Shown in pieces: positions 8,561 through 17,829 of a DNA stretch of 64,000 nt. Below the pieces are notes generated by a model that saw only the letters and a list, made by a program, of their open reading frames with translations, was not told the origin of the DNA and searched no databases. The stretch is from Fusobacterium necrogenes (GTDB lineage Bacteria > Fusobacteriota > Fusobacteriia > Fusobacteriales > Fusobacteriaceae): positions 434,001 to 498,000 of the forward strand of contig NZ_UGGU01000003.1 in the NCBI RefSeq assembly GCF_900450765.1. Direction: 5' to 3'. Position 1 is the first letter of the stretch; each line of letters starts with the position of its first letter. A program made the position numbers and the translations under genes.

Positions 8561-10192
8561 TTATTTATTTTTCTTTTTTTCCAAGAAATTTTTTTCTTTT
8601 CTTTTATTTTCTTCAGTAGATTTATCTTTAGCTTTTTCAACTAGAGGTTTTTTACCATTTTTATCTTTATGAAATGTATCTAATATAATTTCAGCTTCAG
8701 TGAATGGGACAGACATAAATGAAAAACTATCAAACACTTCAATATTTTTGATTTTTTTATCATCAATTTTAGATTTTTTTATAACGTAATTTACAAGCTT
8801 TTTAGGTGTCATACCATTTTTTCTACCTAAAGCGATAAATAACCTTACTTTTCCTGATTTTTCTAATTTCACTTCACTAATCTCATTATAGCTATTTTCA
8901 TCTAAAATATCATCATAAGCATGTTTTAATAGGGCAGCGACTAGATCTAATGCTTGTTCTCCATTTAGGAGTTCCTTAGCAAACTCTTTAAAATTATCAT
9001 AATTATTATCAACAAGAATACTATTTAATTCTTCCATAAGTCTAAATTTTTTAGCTTGAATAACATCTTTAATATCAGGAACTCTTTCTTTTCTTATTTC
9101 AGTTTTGACAATTCTTTGGATTTGAAGTAATCTTCTATATTCTTGTGGAGTAATAAAAGTAATTGCGGTGCCTTCTTTTCCAGCTCTTCCTGTTCTACCT
9201 ATTCTATGTACATAACTTTCAGCTTCTTGAGGAATAGAGTAGTTAATGACATGGGATAAATCGTTTACATCTATTCCTCTAGCAGCTACGTCTGTAGCAA
9301 CAAGCACATTTATTTTTTTACTCTTGAATCTCTTAAGAGTAATTTCTCTATAATTTTGACTGATATCTCCATGTAAACCTTCAGCATCGTAACCTCTATC
9401 GTTTAATTTTCCAACTAAATCATTAGCATCATTTTTAGTACGACAAAAAACTATTCCATAAAAATCTTTTGTTAAATCTATAATTCTACAAAGGGCTTCA
9501 AATTTATCTTTTTCATGTACTTCAAAATATATCTGATCAGTTAAATCTGTAGTTAGCTCTCTAGCTTTTACAGCTAATATTTCATAATCTTTCATATACT
9601 TTTTAGCTATTTTCATAATTTCATTAGGCATAGTCGCTGAAAAAAATAGCATTCTTTTATTTTCATTTGTAAAGCTTAAAATTTTTTCTATATCTTCTAA
9701 AAATCCCATATTTAACATTTCATCTGCTTCATCTAAAATAAAATATTTTAGATTTTGTAAATGAATGAGTTTTCTCTCTATTAAATCAATTACTCTTCCA
9801 GGGGTTCCAACTATGATATCAGTTCCTTTTTTTAATTGTTTAATTTGAAATTCAATGGATTGACCACCATATACTGGTGTGATTCTTATTTTCTTTCCAT
9901 GAGCTAAGCTATTCATCTCTTCTGCTACTTGTAAAGCTAGTTCTCTTGTAGGAGCAAGTACAATAGCTTGAACATTTTTTGTAGTTTCAAAACTTTCAAG
10001 GATAGGAAGAGAAAAAGCAGCAGTTTTACCAGTTCCAGTTTGAGCTTGACCAATTATATTTTTATTTCCATTTAATAGAGCTGGGATAGTTAAAGCTTGT
10101 ATAGGTGTAGGCTGTTCATAACCTTTTTTAGCTAGAGCTTTTAGCGTTTTATCACTTAGGCCTAATTTTTTAAATTGTTCTAATTTTTCCAT
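8561..10192 (-). CDS. deaD: DEAD-box ATP-dependent RNA helicase with DbpA-type RNA-binding domain
   Basis: Cytoplasmic RNA helicase of 543 residues for ribosome assembly or mRNA turnover. All core motifs are visible: Q motif near residues 10-35 (G-Y-E-Q-P-T-P-I-Q), A-Q-T-G-T-G-K-T, P-T-R-E-L-A, D-E-A-D, S-A-T, and H-R-I-G-R-T-G-R-A-G near 325-335. Residues about 445-515 look like the DbpA/CsdA RNA-recognition fold, and the last 30 residues are Lys-rich. AAGGAC precedes the ATG. The upstream region contains a 10-bp inverted repeat. The deaD/csdA/cshA names overlap; the C-terminal domain favours deaD. Confidence 0.92.
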   Translation of the reverse strand: MEKLEQFKKLGLSDKTLKALAKKGYEQPTPIQALTIPALLNGNKNIIGQAQTGTGKTAAFSLPILESFETTKNVQAIVLAPTRELALQVAEEMNSLAHGKKIRITPVYGGQSIEFQIKQLKKGTDIIVGTPGRVIDLIERKLIHLQNLKYFILDEADEMLNMGFLEDIEKILSFTNENKRMLFFSATMPNEIMKIAKKYMKDYEILAVKARELTTDLTDQIYFEVHEKDKFEALCRIIDLTKDFYGIVFCRTKNDANDLVGKLNDRGYDAEGLHGDISQNYREITLKRFKSKKINVLVATDVAARGIDVNDLSHVINYSIPQEAESYVHRIGRTGRAGKEGTAITFITPQEYRRLLQIQRIVKTEIRKERVPDIKDVIQAKKFRLMEELNSILVDNNYDNFKEFAKELLNGEQALDLVAALLKHAYDDILDENSYNEISEVKLEKSGKVRLFIALGRKNGMTPKKLVNYVIKKSKIDDKKIKNIEVFDSFSFMSVPFTEAEIILDTFHKDKNGKKPLVEKAKDKSTEENKRKEKNFLEKKKNK

Positions 10193-10504
10193 TATTCACG
10201 TCCTTATAATAAAAATTTTTTTATTGTCCACATTGATATCCTATAATAAATAGGCAACTGTTATATTATAGGAATCCTCTATTCAAATTTTATACAAGCA
10301 TTTAGCGGATAAAAAGACTGATAAATTTAATAATTTATAATTCAGAGAATAAGCCTATACTTTTCTAATACAGTATGATATATTGTATCATATTTTCCAG
10401 ATAATTGTAAACCTTTTTATTTTTCTTTTAAAGATTTTAAAAAATATTTTAAAATTATTGATTGTTTAATTTAAAATGAAAAACCAGTCATCATTATAAC
10501 TGGT
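10193..10504. other. 312-bp intergenic region with inverted repeats
   Basis: No coding sequence is seen. Near the helicase start, TCCTATAATA (10239-10248) and TATTATAGGA (10264-10273) form a perfect 10-bp inverted repeat with a 15-nt spacer. It would lie in the helicase promoter or 5' leader; both arms contain TATAAT. A weaker repeat, TATGATA-N5-TATCATA, lies at about 10374-10392. The nadD terminator occupies the far end. The rest is plain AT-rich DNA. Confidence 0.5.
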
Positions 10505-10506
10505 TT
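10472..10506 (-). terminator. Terminator of the marR-smc-nadD gene cluster
   Basis: On the minus strand AAACCAGT (10506-10499) pairs with ACTGGTTT (10488-10481), then TTTCATTTT follows. The stem overlaps the nadD stop codon and ends the long minus-strand cluster. Confidence 0.75.
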
Positions 10507-11071
10507 ATTGATATAGATTGTTATATTTGATAAATTCTGCTACCTTTTTGGGGAGTAAATCATCAATATTTTCCTTATTGGATAATTTTTTTCTAATTAA
10601 AGTAGATGATATATCATAGTAAGGAGTATTGAGATATATTATGTTCTTATTTTTTATTTCACTTTCATAACCTTTTCTACGAAAAATCACTAATTTACTA
10701 AGAGTTAATATTTGCTTATAATCTTTCCACTTAGGAAAAGTATAGGCAGAATCTTCTCCAACTATTTCATAAAATTCATGGTGTCCACCATAAAAGGATA
10801 TTATTTTTTTTAAGGTATCAATAGTATAAGAGGTTTTTTTATTTTTTATTTCAATATCTGAAACAATTACTTTTTCTTTTCCTTCAAAAGCCAATTCACA
10901 CATCTTTTTTCTAAGTTCTCCACTAAGCATATTGTCATTTCGATGGGAAGGTTTTCCAACAGGAATAATGATTACTTTATCTAGGTTTAATTCTCTTGTT
11001 ATATAATTTACAATTTCTACATGAGCTTTATGTATAGGATTAAAGCTACCACCATAAATTCCTATTTTCAT
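10505..11071 (-). CDS. nadD: Nicotinate-nucleotide adenylyltransferase
   Basis: Makes nicotinate adenine dinucleotide from nicotinate mononucleotide and ATP in NAD synthesis; cytoplasmic. The 188 residues start with the nucleotidyltransferase signature G-G-S-F-N-P-I-H-K-A-H, and the C-terminal I-S-S-T-L-I-R motif closes the active site. Length is normal for NadD. Its ATG overlaps the stop of the upstream EIIA gene by 4 nt (ATGA), so it is probably translationally coupled; no strong independent ribosome binding site is visible. It is the last gene of the cluster. Confidence 0.93.
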   Translation of the reverse strand: MKIGIYGGSFNPIHKAHVEIVNYITRELNLDKVIIIPVGKPSHRNDNMLSGELRKKMCELAFEGKEKVIVSDIEIKNKKTSYTIDTLKKIISFYGGHHEFYEIVGEDSAYTFPKWKDYKQILTLSKLVIFRRKGYESEIKNKNIIYLNTPYYDISSTLIRKKLSNKENIDDLLPKKVAEFIKYNNLYQ

Positions 11072-11517
11072 TTTAGTTCAGCAAGTGATCCTAATAACTC
11101 TTGATAGTTAGAAGCACAAATTATAGATTCTCTAAATTTTTTATCCCTAAAAGTTCTAGTAAGATCTGATACTAAAGATAGATATTCTCTATTTTTTCCT
11201 TTAGGAGCTCCGACTAAAACTATTAGTTTGGCATCTTCACCATCAGGAGCGTTAAAGTTTATCCTGTTTTCGAGTAAGCCAACTGCTACAACTATTTTAT
11301 CTAGTTGCTCACTTCTAGTATGAGGAATAGCTATACCTTGTCCTATCCCAGTACTTCCTAATTCCTCTCTTGCCATGATACTTTCATAGAAATGTTTTTC
11401 ATCCTTTAAGATGTCAGAATTTTTTCCAATTAAATCTACCAAGATTTTTAGAACTTCAGCTTTTGTATGCCTGCCATCTATATAGGTAATTAGTTTACTA
11501 TTAAAATACTCTAACAT
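11068..11517 (-). CDS. PTS EIIA-domain protein (PtsN/fructose type)
   Basis: Single-domain EIIA of 149 residues. The phosphorylated histidine is His66 in G-I-A-I-P-H-T-R, followed by conserved strands ending in L-I-V-L-V-G-A-P. It has no EIIB or EIIC partner nearby, and sits between an unknown gene and nadD. Lone EIIA proteins of this type are often regulatory (EIIA-Ntr), so a signalling role is more likely than sugar uptake. AGGAGG is well placed before the ATG. It overlaps nadD by 4 nt. Confidence 0.85.
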   Translation of the reverse strand: MLEYFNSKLITYIDGRHTKAEVLKILVDLIGKNSDILKDEKHFYESIMAREELGSTGIGQGIAIPHTRSEQLDKIVVAVGLLENRINFNAPDGEDAKLIVLVGAPKGKNREYLSLVSDLTRTFRDKKFRESIICASNYQELLGSLAELK

Positions 11518-11526
11518 TATTACCTC

Positions 11527-12321
11527 CTATAAAAAAATCTCCAGTAACTTTTTCTCAGTATTTCTAAGCTTTGTATATATTTTCTTATTCTCTATTGTAT
11601 ATTTTATCTTTCCTAAAAATTTCTTTCTATTTGTTATGTCTACATCTTCTATCAGTCTAAGCGAAGAGAGTATTTGTAATCCCTCAAAGCTGTCTAAAAG
11701 TTTTTTATTAGAAAATAAAAGATGGTTTAGTTCGTCTATATTTCCTTCATATTCAGGAGTATTTTCATAGATAGAGGTATTATCCCTATATTTTGTCATA
11801 TATTGTATGAAAAGATAGAAAATATTTTCATTATAATCTTTCATAAGTTTTCTTAATCCTAAAACCATGAGTGGTTTTATATTGTCGTCGCCTATTAGAG
11901 CAAAATTAGAGGATATTTTAAAAAATTCATCTTTAGATCTTAAAAAAAGTTCTTTACCATATCTTTTAGAAAATTCTAAATTTCCATTAAAAAGAGTTTT
12001 GATATAATTAAGTTTTATTTTCTCAATATTTAAATTGGAGTATCTTTCTATTTTATCTAATACTTGTCTTTCTTTGATATCACAAGAATGAAAAAATTCT
12101 TCTATTAGTATATCTGTATCATTAAGAAAAGCTACTAAAGGTAGTATAATACTTTCTTTTTTTCTTTTGATATTTCCATTTTTATCGATAGTTACATAGG
12201 CTCTTTTATTTAAAAATTGAGCACATCTAGCTAGAGTTTCTATTTTTCCATATTCATTTAAAAAATTTAAAAATTTAGAACTTTTTTTTTCTTTTATTAT
12301 ATCAAGTATATCATACTGCAT
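11527..12321 (-). CDS. Conserved-looking protein of unknown function in the lpxK operon
   Basis: I do not recognise this 264-residue protein. It is soluble and predicted mostly helical, rich in Lys, Leu, Ile and Asn, with no signal peptide or clear motif. GGAGGA followed 10 nt later by ATG favours the start at 12321; a TTG at 12339 in the same frame lies before that ribosome binding site. The start overlaps the end of lpxK by 11 nt, and the EIIA gene begins 9 nt after its stop, so it is co-transcribed with both. A link to envelope or nitrogen/PTS signalling is only a guess from position. Confidence 0.75.
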   Translation of the reverse strand: MQYDILDIIKEKKSSKFLNFLNEYGKIETLARCAQFLNKRAYVTIDKNGNIKRKKESIILPLVAFLNDTDILIEEFFHSCDIKERQVLDKIERYSNLNIEKIKLNYIKTLFNGNLEFSKRYGKELFLRSKDEFFKISSNFALIGDDNIKPLMVLGLRKLMKDYNENIFYLFIQYMTKYRDNTSIYENTPEYEGNIDELNHLLFSNKKLLDSFEGLQILSSLRLIEDVDITNRKKFLGKIKYTIENKKIYTKLRNTEKKLLEIFL

Positions 12322-13333
12322 TATTAACATTTCCTCCAATTTTCTTCAAACAATTATCTTCTAAAACAGTGAATTCTATCTTTAAAACAAAGAAATTTTC
12401 CATAGATATATTAGATGGTAATTTAACTAGATCTTTTTCTGTCATTATGATAAATGAAGCTTTCATACTATTAGCACGTCTTTGAATAAGCTCTATATCT
12501 TTTCTTTTAAAATTATGGTGATCCATGAAATCAACTCTTTCAATATAGGAAGGTTCTAAAGATATTACAGTTTTTTCAAAGTTCAAAGGATTAGCTAGAC
12601 CTGAAAAAAGTAAAACTCTTTTACCTTTTATCCAAAACAGTGGTTTTTGATTTCCTTTTAGATCGCATAGAGAAGTAACTCCATGTTTTGCAATAGAAAC
12701 TTCTTTTCCTAATTTCTTTTTTAGATATTTTTTTATTCTTTCAACTTCTCTTTCACTTACTAAATCTGCTTTTGTTATTATAAATTCTGAAGCTCTTTTG
12801 GCTCCTTTTTTGAAATCTTCACGTAACATTCCTTTAGGAAGAACTTCTCCCCAACCAAAAGGATTTGTAGCATCTATTAAGACTATATCTCTATCTCTAT
12901 AAAGTTTTCTATGCTGAAATCCATCATCTAAAACTATTGTATCTACATCAAAATGTTTTTTAGCAAATAAACAACCTTTGTATCTATTAGAGCTGACAAC
13001 AATAGGAGCTTTTAAATTAAGTGCATGAATATAAGGTTCATCCCCACTTTCTTTAGCTGTAGCAAAAAGTTGATAACCATCACTTACCAGAAGAGGCTCT
13101 CTTTTTCTTTTACCTCTATATCCTCTAGAAACAACAGCGACATTTTTCCCCATTTTCTGTAATCTTTTTACAAAATATTGTACAGCAGGAGTCTTACCAG
13201 TACCGCCTACAGTAATATTACCTATACAGATAATCTCTACACCCTCTACCCTCCTTATAGGAAGCATTCTCTTATCATAGAGAAAATTCCTCAAAGATGT
13301 GATGAGGTAATATATATATGCTAATATCCTCAT
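12311..13333 (-). CDS. lpxK: Tetraacyldisaccharide 4'-kinase (lipid A)
   Basis: Inner-membrane-associated kinase that phosphorylates the 4' position of the lipid A disaccharide precursor. The 340 residues show an N-terminal hydrophobic segment, Walker A G-N-I-T-V-G-G-T-G-K-T-P near 38-49, and D-D-G-F-Q-H-R near 135-141. All are LpxK hallmarks. GAGGAG precedes the ATG. A likely promoter with -35 TTGACT and -10 TAAAAT is in the 151-nt gap after smc. It proves a lipopolysaccharide-type outer membrane for this host. Confidence 0.95.
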   Translation of the reverse strand: MRILAYIYYLITSLRNFLYDKRMLPIRRVEGVEIICIGNITVGGTGKTPAVQYFVKRLQKMGKNVAVVSRGYRGKRKREPLLVSDGYQLFATAKESGDEPYIHALNLKAPIVVSSNRYKGCLFAKKHFDVDTIVLDDGFQHRKLYRDRDIVLIDATNPFGWGEVLPKGMLREDFKKGAKRASEFIITKADLVSEREVERIKKYLKKKLGKEVSIAKHGVTSLCDLKGNQKPLFWIKGKRVLLFSGLANPLNFEKTVISLEPSYIERVDFMDHHNFKRKDIELIQRRANSMKASFIIMTEKDLVKLPSNISMENFFVLKIEFTVLEDNCLKKIGGNVNNAV

Positions 13334-13366
13334 TATTACTCCTCAAATAAAAATGTTTTACTCTAT

Positions 13367-13396
13367 ATTTTACTCCTAGTAAAAGTAAAAAGTCAA
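13367..13396 (-). promoter_or_regulatory. Candidate promoter for lpxK
   Basis: On the minus strand, TTGACT (13396-13391), an 18-nt spacer and TAAAAT (13372-13367) lie about 30-60 nt upstream of the lpxK ATG. It would allow lpxK and downstream genes to be transcribed separately from smc. Confidence 0.5.
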
Positions 13397-13484
13397 GGAA
13401 TTTTAAAATTACTTATTCTATATTTAAGAGGAAGCTTACTTTTTTATAAATTTTAAAATATTTAGAGAGAATAAGATTTATGTA

Positions 13485-16400
13485 TTAAAACTTTACTGGA
13501 ACTATTTTTGATATTCCTATCTCTTTATTCATTGTAACACCGAAAATACTTTCTGATTCTTTCATAGTATCTTTATTATGGGTAATCAAGATAAATTGGG
13601 ATTTATTTGTAAATTCTTTTAATTTTCCAATGAGTTTTCTGGTGTTTTTTTCATCTAATGCTGCTTCTATTTCATCTAAGAATGTAAAAGGGCTAGGCTT
13701 AAACATGAATATTCCCATGATAAAAGCAATAGCTACCATAGATTTTTCACCTCCAGATAGGAGAGATAAAGATTGTCTTTTTTTATTTTTAAACTTTATA
13801 AAAATCTCAACACCACATTCATCAAAATTATCTGAATTGCTTAAAATAAGCTTACCTTCAGCATTATTAATAGTTTCTATACACATTTTATTAAAATTTT
13901 CATCAATAGCTGTATAAGCAGTAAAAAATCTATTATGGATAATTTCATCTATTTCTTTTATCAAATCAAGTAGAATATTTTTTCCTCTTACTAAATCTTC
14001 TCTTTGAGTATTTAAAAAAGTATATTTTTGATCTAGTTCATTAAATTCTTCAATAGCTAAAAGATTAACTGCTTGGAAATTTTTTAATCTATTATCAAGA
14101 GATTTTAATCTTTCTTTTTCTTCTTTTATAGCTGTGAATAGGATCTCATTAGCTACTATTTCTTTAAGATTATCTAGATTTTCAGTAAGTTTTTCTAAAT
14201 CAATTTTAAGCTTTTCAATTGATTCATTTAATTTGTTAATACTATCTTTTTTATGTAGAAGATAACTATCTAATTCTTTTCTCTTTTTCATAAGTGTTCT
14301 TTCTTCTGTATCTAATTTATCATTTATTTGCTTTTTTTCACTTATCTCGCTGTTTTCATTCTCATATTTTTTTAATTTTTCATTTATTTCTTGAGTTAAT
14401 ATTGATTCAATTTTTTCTAATTCTTTTATTTCATTAGTAAGAATTGTTATTTTTTGAAGGGTTTCTTCTTTTTCTAATGACAGAAGTTTATGTTCTTTTT
14501 TTTCTTTTTCTCTTTCATTTTCTAACTGACTCATTTTATTTTGAATATTTAAATAAATTATTTTTTTATCTGAAAATTCATTTCTTTTTTCTGAAATAAC
14601 TTCATTTATTTTCTGAGATTTTTTTATATTTTCTTCATCTTCTTTTTTTAATTCGTTTATAATAATGAAGATTTTATCCATTTCATTATTAGAAGTTGTA
14701 ATTTTTTTCTCAAATTCTTCATTATATTTTATTTCTTCATCAAGTTCAACTTTGATAGTTCTTATTTCTTTGTTAATTTTTTCTATTTTAGAGTTACAAT
14801 CTTCAAGTTGTTCAGTAACCATTCTTAGTTGTTTTCTTAACTCTTCTTCTGTAGTATCTATCTTATCTAATTCGTTTTCAAAATTTTCTAATTCTTTGCT
14901 TAAAAGATTTTGTTCGAATATTCCTTCAGTAATCTTTCTTTTTAAAATTTCACATTGATTTTGAAGTTGTTTTATTTCTCTTTTTCTTTCAAATAATTGA
15001 CTAGCTGTAGAGTTTCCAAAATCTCCACCAGTAATTCTTCCTCTTGAACTAAGAAGTTCTCCAGCAAGTGTAACTACATTTCCTGTAAAAAGGGAATTTT
15101 TTATAATTTTAAGAGCTACATCCATATTTTCTACAATTAATAAATTTCCTAGTATAAAATCAGCTATTATTTTATATTTAATATCAGTTTCAACCAAGTT
15201 AGAGGCTAAACCTATTACTCCATCCAATTTTATAGTAGGCTCTTTTTTAGGAACTACTTTTATAGTATCTAAAGCTAAAAAAGAAGCTCTTCCTGCTTTT
15301 TTTTCTTTGAGCAAAGAGATGGCTTTTTTTGCTACATCACTAGTAGAAACAATGATATCCTGTATATTTCCTGGTACTCCAGCTTCAATAGCTTTCATAT
15401 ATTTTTCAGGAATATTAACTAAGGATATAAAGACTCCTTCTACTCCAGGGATTTTACTATTTAGTATTTCTTTAACTCCTTTAAAAAAACCATCATTATT
15501 TTCTTCCATTTTGAGAAGTGCTTCTAATTTAGCTGAATATCTTTTTTCATCATATTCGGAAATTCGTATTATTTCAGATAGTTTATTTATTTTTTGACTA
15601 TATTTACTAATTTCGAGCTCTAGAAATTCACCTCTTTTTTTAGTAGCTTCAAGATTTTTAAATTTTTCATTTTTAATCTCTTGGAAATTTAGTAATTCTT
15701 TTTCTACATTGTTTTTCTTTTTAATAGCTATCTCTAATTCATCTTTGAGTGAATTTATTTTATTAGTACTTCCTTTTATTCTTCTATTAGAATTTTCTAT
15801 TTCATTTATAAGTTTCATTCTTTCTAATTCTAATTCCATTATTTTTTTCTTTTTTATTTCTTTAGTAGTTTCAAAGTTTTCTTTAGATTTTTCAAGCTCT
15901 TTTATTTGTTTTTCAAACTCTAGATTTTCTTGTGATATACTTTGTGCTTTTTCTTCTATTGAAATAATATCTTTTTTTAGTTTAGATAATGAATTTTCTT
16001 TTTCACTTATTTTTTTTTCACTCTGTTTTACTCTACTTTCTTTTTCTGTTAATTCTCTTTTATAACTGCAGTATCTTTCAGTTACTCTCACTTTTTCTTT
16101 TTCCTTAGTCTCTATTTCTTTTTTTAGCTCTTCATTTTTAATAGCATTTTCTTCAATATATTTTTTTAAATTAAATTTTTCATGATCTATTATATCTAAC
16201 CTTTTATCGACTGTTTCAAATTCTTTCTGAAGCTTATTATTTTCAATATTAAGGATCTCTTTATTTTGATTACTTTTTTCTAACTCTTGTTTCTTATTTG
16301 TAAATTCACACTCATATATTCCTTTAGCTAAAGCATCTCTTTGGTTTTTTAATTCTAAATATTCTTTAGCTATATGAGCTTGCTTTTCAACTTTTGTCCT

Positions 16401-17003
16401 ATTTCCTTCTACTTCATTTAAAACAACTATTATTTTATCAAGCTCTGTATCTACATTTTCTAGATTTTTTATAGCTTCATTTTTTTGGTTCTGGAATTTT
16501 TTTATACCAGCAGCTTCTTCTATAATACTTTTTATTTCTTTGGAAGAAGAACTTATTATACGTTCTACTTTTCCTTGTCCTATAACTGAATAAGCACTTT
16601 TTCCGATACCTGTATCTAAAAATAGATTAGCTATATCTTTTAATCTAGCTTTAGAATCATTTATATAGTATTCATTTTCTCCAGATAAATATAATTTTCT
16701 TGTAATTTTTATTTCAGTATTTTCTGTATCTAAAAAATTATCAGAATTATCAATATAGAGAGAAACTTCAGCAAAATTCATAGCTTTTTTATTTTTTCCA
16801 CCTGAAAAAATGACATCTCCACTCTCTTTAGCTCTAATACTTTTATAAGATTGTTCTCCTAATACCCAAAGTACAGCATCTAATATATTAGACTTACCAC
16901 TTCCATTTGGTCCAACTATTGATGTAAGACCTCTATTAAACTCTATATATACTTTTTCTCCAAAAGATTTAAAACCAAAAATTTCTACTGCTTTTAAAAA
17001 CAT
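13485..17003 (-). CDS. smc: Chromosome segregation ATPase SMC
   Basis: Cytoplasmic condensin subunit of 1172 residues, normal for bacterial SMC. The N-terminal head holds Walker A G-P-N-G-S-G-K-S near 32-39. Two long coiled coils rich in Glu and Lys flank a hinge at about 500-660 with the conserved G-R-x-x-F-x-x-L-D and G-G-x-x-x-x-R-G-R-I-T-G-G-D motifs. The C-terminal head carries the signature L-S-G-G-E-K-S and Walker B F-T-F-L-D-E-I-E-A-A-L-D. GAGGGGG precedes the ATG. Partners ScpA and ScpB are not in the window. It starts 31 nt after a Cys-rich HTH gene. Confidence 0.96.
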   Translation of the reverse strand: MFLKAVEIFGFKSFGEKVYIEFNRGLTSIVGPNGSGKSNILDAVLWVLGEQSYKSIRAKESGDVIFSGGKNKKAMNFAEVSLYIDNSDNFLDTENTEIKITRKLYLSGENEYYINDSKARLKDIANLFLDTGIGKSAYSVIGQGKVERIISSSSKEIKSIIEEAAGIKKFQNQKNEAIKNLENVDTELDKIIVVLNEVEGNRTKVEKQAHIAKEYLELKNQRDALAKGIYECEFTNKKQELEKSNQNKEILNIENNKLQKEFETVDKRLDIIDHEKFNLKKYIEENAIKNEELKKEIETKEKEKVRVTERYCSYKRELTEKESRVKQSEKKISEKENSLSKLKKDIISIEEKAQSISQENLEFEKQIKELEKSKENFETTKEIKKKKIMELELERMKLINEIENSNRRIKGSTNKINSLKDELEIAIKKKNNVEKELLNFQEIKNEKFKNLEATKKRGEFLELEISKYSQKINKLSEIIRISEYDEKRYSAKLEALLKMEENNDGFFKGVKEILNSKIPGVEGVFISLVNIPEKYMKAIEAGVPGNIQDIIVSTSDVAKKAISLLKEKKAGRASFLALDTIKVVPKKEPTIKLDGVIGLASNLVETDIKYKIIADFILGNLLIVENMDVALKIIKNSLFTGNVVTLAGELLSSRGRITGGDFGNSTASQLFERKREIKQLQNQCEILKRKITEGIFEQNLLSKELENFENELDKIDTTEEELRKQLRMVTEQLEDCNSKIEKINKEIRTIKVELDEEIKYNEEFEKKITTSNNEMDKIFIIINELKKEDEENIKKSQKINEVISEKRNEFSDKKIIYLNIQNKMSQLENEREKEKKEHKLLSLEKEETLQKITILTNEIKELEKIESILTQEINEKLKKYENENSEISEKKQINDKLDTEERTLMKKRKELDSYLLHKKDSINKLNESIEKLKIDLEKLTENLDNLKEIVANEILFTAIKEEKERLKSLDNRLKNFQAVNLLAIEEFNELDQKYTFLNTQREDLVRGKNILLDLIKEIDEIIHNRFFTAYTAIDENFNKMCIETINNAEGKLILSNSDNFDECGVEIFIKFKNKKRQSLSLLSGGEKSMVAIAFIMGIFMFKPSPFTFLDEIEAALDEKNTRKLIGKLKEFTNKSQFILITHNKDTMKESESIFGVTMNKEIGISKIVPVKF

Positions 17004-17034
17004 TTATTTCCCCCTCTTATTATTGTAGAGTTAT

Positions 17035-17358
17035 TTATTCTTGGAACTCATTAATAGCTTTCCAAGTTATTACTTTGACATCTGAATGTTCACTATGTCT
17101 TGAGCAACAACTTCCACAGGAATCATTAACTTTTGTACAACTTCTACAATCAGAGTGTGAAGAACAATTTTCTATTTCTCTTTTTTTATAATCTTCATAT
17201 GTCTCGAGATAACCACTTTTTAAAAGTTTAGAATAGGATTTTTTTAATTTCTCATAAGTGATTCCTAGATTTTTTATTATAGCTAAGTCGCTATATACTC
17301 CAGCTGTTAGTAAAAATTTTATGATTTTTTTATCTATTTCATCTAAATTTGATTTCAT
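17035..17358 (-). CDS. Small winged-helix-like protein with Cys cluster, unknown function
   Basis: 107 residues. Residues 5-60 look like a winged helix: I-D-K-K-I-I-K-F-L-L, a turn, then L-K-K-S-Y-S-K-L-L-K-S-G-Y-L-E. A cysteine cluster follows with C65, C71, C74, C81, C84 and C85 (spacing CX5CX2CX6CX2CC), plus several His. The layout recalls FeoC-like regulators with an Fe-S or metal site, but no feo gene is near and I cannot assign it. AAAGGAG is well placed before the ATG. It sits between marR and smc on the same strand, spaced 21 and 31 nt, suggesting co-transcription. Confidence 0.75.
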   Translation of the reverse strand: MKSNLDEIDKKIIKFLLTAGVYSDLAIIKNLGITYEKLKKSYSKLLKSGYLETYEDYKKREIENCSSHSDCRSCTKVNDSCGSCCSRHSEHSDVKVITWKAINEFQE

Positions 17359-17379
17359 AAGTTCTCCTTTTAAATTTTA

Positions 17380-17799
17380 TTAGTTTTCCTGATTAGCAAT
17401 ATTTAATAGAAAAGTTCTAAATTTTTTTCTTTCTTCTTCTGAAAGTTTATCCAAGAAATGTTTATTTAATTTATTTACAATTTTTTCCACCTCTTCTCTA
17501 AGCTCAAGAGCTTTTTCAGTAGGATAGATTAAAATATTTCTTCTATTATTATTATCTATTTCTCGAATAATAAGGCCATTTTTTTGCATCCTATCTAAGA
17601 CACCAGATATTGAAGAAGCCTCTAAAAATAAAACTTTTCCAATCTGTTTTGGTGTCTGCGGTGAATTTTCCCAAATACATTTTAAAACTCCGTATTGTGA
17701 TGGAGTGAGTTTAAATTGTTTTAGTTCATCACTGAAATATTGAAAAACCTTATTCTGAGAAATTGTTAATAGATAGTTTATACATTCATTAATTTCCAT
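17380..17799 (-). CDS. MarR-family transcriptional regulator
   Basis: DNA-binding protein of 139 residues, the usual MarR size. The winged HTH spans about 30-100: L-T-P-S-Q-Y-G-V-L, P-K-Q-I-G-K-V-L, then the recognition helix S-S-I-S-G-V-L-D-R-M and the wing D-N-N-N-R-R. AAGGAG precedes the ATG. It is divergent from an AcuI/YhdH-type reductase, and an inverted repeat covers both promoters, so it probably represses that gene and itself. The inducer is unknown; MarR proteins beside quinone-type reductases often sense electrophiles or phenolics. Confidence 0.9.
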   Translation of the reverse strand: MEINECINYLLTISQNKVFQYFSDELKQFKLTPSQYGVLKCIWENSPQTPKQIGKVLFLEASSISGVLDRMQKNGLIIREIDNNNRRNILIYPTEKALELREEVEKIVNKLNKHFLDKLSEEERKKFRTFLLNIANQEN

Positions 17800-17829
17800 T
17801 TATATTCTCCTTAATATTACATCTCTATT

